DNA of 64,000 bases from Areca catechu (lineage: Eukaryota; Streptophyta; Magnoliopsida; Arecales; Arecaceae), in the NCBI GenBank assembly GCA_021397845.1, contig CM038053.1, forward strand, positions 87,357,157 through 87,421,156, given 5' to 3'. Each line of letters starts with the position of its first letter. Positions within the stretch are counted from its first letter, which is position 1. The notes beneath the pieces are model-generated. The model was not told the origin of the DNA. It searched no databases and was given only the letters and a program-made list of their open reading frames with translations. Both the position numbers and the translations under genes were made by a program. This document shows, one piece after another, positions 56,657 to 64,000 of this stretch.

Positions 56657-58220
56657 TGATGCAGGATGACTCTAAGATTGCTAAAAATAGTAAAAAAATA
56701 GTAAACTAATTTTTTTAATATTTTCTTATTATTTAATTTGTAGGCTTGTTTCCCAAAATTAAGTAAGAACTAGCATAAGGAATAGCAATGCAAAGAATCA
56801 TCATGTTGCAGGCAAGCTCATGCAAAATAATAAATTCTAGAATCCAAGAATTGAGAAACTCCCGGATTAGGATAGATTATCTTCATCAAATCAGAAATTA
56901 AAACAAGGAAAGGATGTTACCAATCAGTGATTTGAAAGACTTTCGATGAAGAGATCATACAGCACTCTGATTGGAGTCTAGATGATGAAGTTCGGTTCTC
57001 TTAATTAGATGGCTGATTTGGATGGTTCTGGATGCAAGGAAAGCCTCCTCTGGGGAGGTGAAACACCTCTGGGATCATGAAAATGTCAAGGGCCAATCAA
57101 AATAGCATGTAAGAAAAAAGAAAAAAAACTAGGTTTAGAAGGAATCAGGTTAAGGATTAGAAGTGGGGCGGCATGAAGCTTGATGAAGATCTCCTTGCTT
57201 GGTGGCCTAGGGCACTCTTTCTTGGATGTGTGAAGGCTTGGATGGCAGTGAGTTAGGGCGTAGAACGATGCTAGGCCAACAAGGAAACACAAACACAAAC
57301 CAAAGAATCAAAAAAATAAAGTAACACATGTTCGCAAGCTCAAATAAATTTCACCAGGGTTTTGATATCATGAATAAAAGTTGCTTACAAGAGGGGGAGG
57401 GGTAGGGTATTTATAGAGTTCCAATGCCCTCACTAACCATGGTTACACTTGGGTTACATGTCCTCTTCCAAATTAGAATACAAGTCCTTTCCTAGCTAGG
57501 TTAGAATTACAAAGTTTAAAAGGATGAGAAATCCCAACTAGGTTAGGAATAAACATGGTCTTCTCCTTCTTCTCTTCAACTTGGACTTGGTCAAACCTCT
57601 TTGGACGTGGTCAATACTTCAAGGATGCCTAGGGGGGCATGTTGGGCTTCTAGAGGCAGCATGGGGCCAGCCCAAAGGGGCTTAGGTGCATGGGTTTGGG
57701 CCTCTGAAAGCTGGGATAGCCTGGTAGCCTGGTAGCAGGAATATTCTTGGAATTTTGCTTCTTTAGGGCTTGGGCTTGGCACCTGGGCTTGATTTCCTTG
57801 AGCTGGGATATAGGTGGACCTCTGGAATCATGGATGCCTTGGTTTAGGAATATGCTCTGGCATCTAGAAGGGAATCTGGGTATCTGGAAGGAATCAGGGT
57901 TTTTGGAAGCATCTTGGATCCTGAGTTGTCATACAAAATTCAATGGCTAATGTAGTAGCCTCTGATTCCTGGATATGGCCAGGAGAAACTCCAAAATAGG
58001 GTGACCTCCTCTCTTTTACAAAAATTGGACTCATACTGGACTCATAATTGATGTACAGGAATCAAAATACTGACTAGGTTGAGGATTGAGACAAATCAAC
58101 TAACCTAACTTTTTACAGGACTCGATCTTAATTGATTACAAAATTTTCAAAACTTTGACACATGACTAATTAAACAATATGGGATTCAGGGATCTTTGTC
58201 TAATCCTGGTGTCCCCACCA
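56657..58220 (-). repeat. L 5' LTR
   Basis: 1,564 bp, minus strand TGGTGGGGACACC to CCTGCATCA. TATA-like box at 57,408-57,415. Confidence 0.9.
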
Positions 58221-58225
58221 TCCTC

Positions 58226-58625
58226 CGAGGAAGAAGCTTTCTTCACCATAAGGACCAACTGAAGAAAACTATTGATCCACTGAGTAGATGATGATCATCT
58301 ATGCTCCAATCTAGAGCATTGAGTGACCCTATCTCCGGCAGGATCAAACATTGTTGCAAGGTAAACACCCAACCCTCTTTTAAGTTATGATTTTCTTGAA
58401 GGTACATCTATCCTAATCGAGGGTTTCTCGATCCTCAAGGTCCTGTTCTTTATTATTTTGCATGATCCTAATTGCGGGTATCGTGGACATGTCATTACCT
58501 TTTCTTCTACTGAACTTTACTATTCTTTGAGATTTTAGCCTCTAAAATTAAATCTTAAAAAATTACAAAAAAAACTAGTTACTATTTTTCAGCATACATA
58601 TCATCATTAGAGTTACCTCGCATCA
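58226..58625 (+). repeat. G3 5' LTR, second part
   Basis: Continues from 52,133 after L and ends GTTACCTCGCATCA. Confidence 0.82.
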
Positions 58626-58628
58626 GTT

Positions 58629-58640
58629 TGGTATTGGAGC
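58629..58640 (+). other. G3 primer-binding site, altered
   Basis: TGGTATTGGAGC, two changes from the iMet site TGGTATCAGAGC, at the usual place (three bases after the LTR). Consistent with decay after insertion. Confidence 0.8.
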
Positions 58641-59715
58641 AAGTTTAGGATAGTCGTGCATCATTAAAAACACAACACAAAAACCCTAAACAGAATTATG
58701 CATCCTATCATCTTCATTAGGGGTCCGAGTTTAGGTTTGTTTCAACAGCATAGGTATACTATTTTTTCTAAAATCTGCACTGATTAATATCTGATTAGTT
58801 GCCTTAATTACTTTGATTTTTTCATATTTTACAAAACCAAAAAACACAAAAAAAATATGCATCGTAGAAACCCTAACCAGAAACCAAATTTTTTGCATAG
58901 TAGAAACCCTAGAATTTGCAGCATCATTCCATTTTTGTATTAAATGAAATTTGGTAGGAGTCATCATCAGACATAACCCTCAGTCCTGAATATTTTTTTA
59001 GAATTTTTCTGCTATAAAATCCATTGTAACCTCTGCATCAAATTAGAACAAAAAAAATTTCAATTTCTGTTGTCATGCATACTTGACATGATTAAACCAA
59101 ATCAACAACCAAACCCCACCCCACCCAAGCCAACTTGATTGATCACTTAACCGACTTAAATTTAAGTTAGCCACATCATAAAAAAAGACAAAAAATTTTT
59201 TTTTTTCTATTTTGTTACTAGCTTGCATTAGGGTTCATTGATTGTGCATCATCTCATCTAAACTAATCTTAAGGGCAATTTTCCTCTATCAGATCAGGAT
59301 AGGATTTCTTCACCTATCTTGGGCCCAAAACCACCTCATTGCATACATTTCCAAATGTTAATTAATATTAACTAGCAACTTAATTGATTTAGGGACACCA
59401 ACAGGTCAGGTCTGAGTTTTGTGGGTACACTAATGCACCCAACCCGTCACCTATTATCGGAAGATGGTGTCTAAGGCTAGAGGTCCAGTGGCAAATGCCC
59501 TAAGCGGACTGGTGGTTACTTAATTAGGACCCTGTCATTGGCAAGGGGAGCCTCCCACCACCCCATCTCTTACTTGGCCAGTAAAAGGATTAGGTGTGTT
59601 GTGTGAGTGTAAGTTGAGTTGACCCATTCAACTTTGGCTCTAGGTCTAGCAAACTCTAGAACATGCTAACTCTTGTGTGCTTGACTGCATCATAACCTCT
59701 TGATTGATTGATTGC
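58641..59715 (+). other. G3 untranslated leader
   Basis: About 1.07 kb. The gag-proximal 450 bp share tttagggacaccaac and ggtgtctaagg with G1. No conserved frame. Confidence 0.7.
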
Positions 59716-61010
59716 ATGACCACTAGGTCAGGAGTCCAGTATAACCATCTTAACCCCCAACCTAGCTCAGCCATGGACAATGACTTTGGTGCTCAACTGA
59801 GGGCCTTTGCTGATCAAATAGCCTGAATGAATACTCAGATGACCAATAGGTTTGACCAAATGGAAACCCATTAGAAAATGTAAAAAGAACCCAAGAGTCC
59901 CATACTGAACCCGAGCCTGACTCACCCGTTCCCGCACCACCTAACACTAGGAGAGCCCAATGCCATGACCTATTCCAAGAACCTAGCCCTAAGAGGCCCA
60001 ATCAGGAGCACTAGGACCAAGAAGAGAGACTTTTGAAGAGCCTCAGGATAGATGCACCCACCTTTGATGGCACCCTAGATTCCAATACCTACATAGATTG
60101 GGAAGGAGGCACGAAATAATTTTTTGAATGGTATGACTTGAGTGAGGAAAAGAGGTGTAAATTTGCCAAACTTTGGTTAACCAGCCAGGCCAAGTTACAC
60201 TGGGAAAACATAGAATGCCTAACAACAAAAAAATGAAGCCCCCATAGATACCTGGATGACCATGAAGTTGAAACATAGAGAGAAATATGTTCCCCCATCC
60301 AACCAAAAGAGACTTCTAGACCAATGGCAAAGAATAAATCAGGGAAGTAGGTCTGTGACAGAGCACATAGCCAAGTTTGATGAATGTGCCATAAGGTGTT
60401 GCCTAGACGAACCCTCATCAGTGACCCTATCTAGGTTTAGGGCTGTCTTCATGAAGATATCCAAAAAGAATTATACTTAAGGAGAGTCACTGAACTAGAT
60501 CAAGCCTTCCAGGTAGCTGAGAATTATGAGAGGTTCCAGAAAGCACCCATAGCCCGTAAGCATGAACACCTTAGGTTTAATGCCCCTAGTTCTAAACTCA
60601 ACCCTAACATAGCATACGTAGGCCGACCCAACCCTAACCCTGCATACCCAGGCCGACCCAACCCAAACCTAGCATACCCAAGCCAACCCAACCCTAGTTC
60701 AAATCACCCAAACCCTAACCCACATCATCCCAACCCTAGCCTGAGTCGATCCAGTTCTAGCAACCTAGTACCGTATAGGGATGATAAGGGTAAGTCACTT
60801 GAAACCCAGAGAAACCCGAGTCCCAACCCAAATGCCTATTTTAGATTTCATCAGATGAGACATTTTCCTAGCTAATGCCCAACCAGATCCCTGCATATAG
60901 GAGAAGTAGAGGAAGAAGAGTCTGAACCTAATGATGAAATTGGAGAGGAGATCTATGAAGCTAAGGAGAACCTGATAGATGAATATGAAGGAGATGAGGA
61001 GCTTCTTGAC
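59716..61010 (+). pseudogene. gag: G3 gag, heavily broken
   Basis: Starts MTTRSGVQYN like G1. Early stops and frameshifts follow. The capsid-like region (~60,090-60,530) reads in two phases (QKRLLDQWQRINQGSRSVTEHIAKFDE is clear). A Pro/Asn-rich linker made of short tandem repeats follows (60,595-60,750). The zinc knuckle (~60,835-60,880) has lost its first two Cys and contains a stop. An acidic tail follows. Confidence 0.82.
60595..60750 (+). repeat. Short tandem repeats in G3 gag linker
   Basis: Units of about 30 bp such as ggccgacccaaccctaaccc, giving Asn-Pro-rich peptide. Not present at this length in G1 or G2 gag. Confidence 0.75.
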
Positions 61011-61560
61011 TAGTCTGACCTATTAGGGGTAGTTAGGTGCATCCTAGCCCAGACTAAGATAAAAGAGGATTGGCATAGAACTAACATCCTACAAACTTTT
61101 GTTAAATTAGGGGACAAGGTATGCAAAATCATTATGGATAGTAGGAACTATGTGAATGCCATTTCACTCAAGGCAATCAAAACCTAGGCTTGAGCCCAGT
61201 TCCCAATCCTAGCTCCTATAAGGTTTTTTGGATAGACTCCACATCCTTACCCATTAAGTCCAGATGCCAAGTCCAGATCCAGCTTCAGTCTTACAAAGAT
61301 AAGGTGTGGTGTGATGTTATACTCATGGAAGTTAGTAGCATAATTATAGGTAGACCTTGTCTTTATGACCATGATGCTACCTTGTTTGGCCGATCCAATT
61401 CATTCTCATTTAATTTTCATGGAATGAAGATTACGATTAACCTAACCCCACCTAAGGACAAAGTTAAGAGAGGATATAGCTCATTGAAGGAAAAGAAATC
61501 TGGAATCAATTTAATTACTACTAAGGAGCTAGAGAAAGAGATTTCTGAGGGGACTATACT
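61011..61560 (+). pseudogene. G3 protease, active site lost
   Basis: The block around 61,135 reads Asp-Ser-Arg where the active Asp-Ser-Gly is expected. A frameshift follows, then an open frame from 61,190 with WIDSTSLPIKSRCQVQIQ and IIIGRPCLYDHD as in the other elements. Confidence 0.85.
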
Positions 61561-62560
61561 TTGGATGATAGCTGCTAAGGAAATACTTGATCCGATCCAT
61601 AAAGAGTACCCTCAGGAGGTTAAGGAAATCTTAAGTGAATTTGAAGACGTATTTCCTAAAGATTTACCTGACCAGTTAGCACCACTAAGGGACATCCAGC
61701 ATGTTATAGACTTAGTCCCAGGAGGTACCCTACCCAACCTGTCCCACTATAGGATGATCCCAGCTAAACATCTAGAGCTGTAGAAACAAGTAGGAGAACT
61801 TCTAAGAAAAAAGGTTTATTAGGGAGAGCTTAAGTCCTTGTGCTGTACCAGGCCTATTAACCCCTAAGAAAGATGGCACATGGAGAATGTGTGTTGACAG
61901 TCATGCCATAAATAAAATTACTATGAAATATAGGTTTCCCATCCCCTGGTTGGATCATATGTTAGATATGATGGTCGGTGCAACCATTTTCTCAAAGATT
62001 GACCCGAAGAGTGGCTATCATCAGGTGAGAATCATACCAGGGTATGAGTGGAAAACTGCATTCAAAACCAAGGATGGTCTTTATGAATGGGTTATCATGC
62101 ATTTGGGTTGTCCAATGTCCCTAGCACCTTTATGAGAATCATGACCCAAGTCCTAAGAATGTTCATAAAAAATTTGTAGTGGTTTATTTTGATGACAACC
62201 TGATCTACAGTAGGACTAAGAAAGACCACCTAGATCATCTGAGACAAGTCTGCTAGATCCTTAGGAAGGAGAATCTCTATGCCAATATGAAGAAGTATGA
62301 TTTTTTGATCCTTAGTCATCTTCCTAGCATTTGTGGTGACCCCCGAAGGAGTGTCAGTTGACCCTAAAAAGATTAGATCCATTGTAGAGTGGCCAGACCT
62401 ACTAGTGTCCTTGATGTATGTAGTTTTCATGGTCTAGCCACCTTCTATAAGAGATTTATCCAGGGAATTAGCACCATTATAGTACCCATAATTGACTGTA
62501 TTAAGACGGGAAGTTTTGAATGGACCAAATCTGCTGATAGAGCCTTCTTAAGGATTGAGG
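61561..62560 (+). pseudogene. pol: G3 reverse transcriptase, frameshifted
   Basis: Blocks DVFPKDLPDQLAPLRDIQHVID, then LTPKKDGTWRMCVDS (~61,860), then YFDDNLIYS (~62,190) are recognisable but lie in different frames and with stops. LATFYKRFIQGIS (~62,440) marks the end of the domain. Confidence 0.87.
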
Positions 62561-62699
62561 ATAAGATGACATAAGCACCCATTCTGAGGTTACCCGATTT
62601 TTCCAAAGTCTTTGAGGTAGCTTGTGATGCTTATGGGAGTAGGCGTTGGATGAGTTTTGAGCTAAGAGAGCCACCCAGTAGCCTTCTTTAGTGAAAAAT
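62561..62699 (+). pseudogene. G3 RNase H start, cut by copia LTR
   Basis: Begins LRLPDFSKVFEVACDA and then frameshifts. It stops at SEKL, where the E-type LTR begins. Confidence 0.85.
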
Positions 62700-64000
62700 T
62701 GTTGCCTAGGTGGCTTACACAAGAGGGCAGTGAATTGGGTATTTAAAAATTTCTTCAAGTATGTGCTCTTTTGAAATCAATGTGTGAAGAGTGAAGTGAT
62801 AATTGAGTTAGCAGCAGAAGTAAAAGCACAACACAGAAATTCACAAAACAAACACTAAGAGATTTATAGTGGTTCAGAGCAACTCAGCTCCTACGTCCAC
62901 TACCCAAGATATGACTTGGGATTTTCACTATATTCACCCACGGAATACAGCCGGATTATTTTCACGGGCTCACAATCCAAAACCCAAACTTGGTTTTAAA
63001 TAGGCTCACTAAGAATCCAAACTTAGTTTTGACCGGGCTCACCAAAAATCCAAACTTGGTTTTGTTCAGGCTCACCAAAAACCACTACAATGTTAGTTTT
63101 AATCATGATCACCAACAACCTAAAACACTTGGTTTTCAAGGCTTACCAAGAACCTAACAAACTCAAATAAGATTTAAAAAATACAAAACAACTTTTTGAC
63201 AAACCAAAGTTATTGGATGGTTGTAGTTGTAGCACTTGAGAAGCCCTTGATTTCACTTTGAATCCTCTTCAAAGCTTCTTAACTTCTTCAGTAAATGCCT
63301 CAAGAAACTGATAAGAGTTGGTGAAGACTTGAGTGCTTGCTTTGAATGCTCTCTAGTGTATACTCTTGAATGTTCAATGAAAACTCTTCACTCTCACATT
63401 AACTTATTATTCTTCCTTCAAAAGTGATTCAAATCCCTTAAATATATTCTCTTTCACTGATTTTAGAAGGTTATAGATTTGTATAGACCATTGGGATTCG
63501 AAAATAGAGCTGTTGGAGACCATTTTGGATTTAAAATAAGAATTCTGGAACTAGCCATTACTAACCTGAAGCTCTCACTCGAGTCGGCTCGGATAGCTTT
63601 AGTCAGCTTGGATCGTTAGGTAGGTCAAATTGTCACTCTGCTCGAGTCGGCTATTTTCCATCAATTCAGATCACCTGGTTGGTTCTTCAGGACTAAGATT
63701 TTCAGAACTTTGGATGAGTCAGTTCTTCAATAATCGAGTCAGCTTAGATGTCTGTCTGAGAAAACTGCACTCTGGATGAGTCAGCTCGGATCCCCTTGAG
63801 TAGGCTCGAATTCTCAGAACTTCAGAATTAGACTCTACCTAAGTTGGCTCTTCTGACTCGAGTCGGCTCGAATGTCTGTGTGCTAGAAAATAGTGTGCCA
63901 TGCTAGACGTCGAGTCGGCTCTTCTTCTTTGAGTGGGCTCTAGTCCAAAACTTGTCAAACTTGTCAGGCTTTGTTCCAATGACTTCCAAACAACTCAAAG
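62700..64000 (-). mobile_element. Second E-type copia LTR, truncated by window end
   Basis: Starts TGTTGCCTAGGTGGC like the LTRs at 32,283 and 48,848 and carries the same GAGTCGGCTCG-type array (63,580-63,940). The orientation (minus) is taken from the LTR. Left TSD candidate AAAAT (62,695-62,699); the right end is outside the window. It is more diverged from the two element E LTRs than they are from each other. Confidence 0.82.

Larger units (their letters stand above)
52134..58220 (-). mobile_element. Non-autonomous gypsy-derived element L (6,087 bp), complete
   Basis: LTRs of 1,553 and 1,564 bp, iMet primer site and a 2.97-kb internal domain. TSD is ACCTC/TCCTC (52,129-52,133; 58,221-58,225), four of five matching. 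It codes for a shortened gag-like protein and one unknown frame and keeps integrase C-terminal and chromodomain remnants, but no protease, RT, RNase H or integrase core. It must depend on enzymes of other elements. Same family as K and M. Confidence 0.9.
51001..64000 (+). mobile_element. Ty3/gypsy chromovirus G3, decayed, extends past the window
   Basis: The LTR begins TGGTGCGAGC at 51,001, is interrupted by L, and ends CGCATCA at 58,625. Primer site, leader, gag, protease and reverse transcriptase follow, and RNase H is cut at 62,700 by another copia LTR. The 3' end is not in the window. Coding is broken in many places, so G3 is older than G1 and G2. Confidence 0.88.

Noticed and set aside
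59762..60418. Minus-strand frames of 79-109 codons in G3
   Set aside because: Antisense to the decayed gag of G3.

Overview
This window looks like plant nuclear heterochromatin, and I can find no host gene in it. Every part I could assign is an LTR retrotransposon, a fragment of one, or a low-complexity tandem repeat. The evidence for a plant is the initiator-methionine tRNA primer sites (TGGTATCAGAGC), the Ty3/gypsy polyproteins ending in a chromodomain (plant chromoviruses), a Sirevirus-like Ty1/copia element, and premature stops that are all TAG, several at CHG methylation contexts. The very GC-rich LTRs suggest a monocot, possibly a palm, but that is only a guess.

Layout, read from element ends and target-site duplications (TSDs). 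(1) 1-20,355: a copia-like LTR (H1) is split by a composite element (B) at 267-19,616, TSD TCATC. B carries insertions of a GC-rich family (A) in both of its LTRs. The left one is an array of three A LTRs and two tiny internal domains (503-5,479). The right one is a complete LTR-internal-LTR element (7,602-19,590). Chromovirus G1 (10,149-18,761, TSD GCCGG) sits inside the right A element. The middle of B (5,480-7,601) is inverted, and the swapped TSDs show this. (2) 20,356-30,735: a degenerate tandem repeat (T) is split by a nearly intact minus-strand chromovirus, G2 (21,405-30,232, TSD CATCT). (3) 30,736-51,000: a minus-strand gypsy element (N) has in its 3' LTR a long, decayed Sirevirus-like copia element, E (32,283-50,486). 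E is in turn split by a gypsy-derived non-autonomous element, K (37,539-44,286, TSD AATAA), which holds a solo LTR, M (TSD AAAGT), and a copia LTR fragment, H2. (4) 51,001-64,000: plus-strand chromovirus G3 is inserted in N and runs out of the window. Its 5' LTR holds non-autonomous element L (52,134-58,220), and its RNase H region is cut by a second E-type copia LTR (62,700 to the end).

How the parts relate: autonomous chromoviruses (G1, G2, G3) coexist with families that code for little (K, L) or nothing (A, B/C). These share the primer site, LTR ends of the form TGRTGNGG...CA, and a short hairpin 17-21 nt from the 3' LTR. The most unusual system is the A/B/C group. Its LTRs are 0.6-1.7 kb but its internal domain is as short as 83-85 bp: primer site, hairpin, polypurine tract and almost nothing else. 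These elements presumably use the enzymes of the chromoviruses.

All homology calls come from reading the sequence and translations by eye. No database search, alignment program or folding program was run, so percentages and boundaries in decayed regions are approximate.
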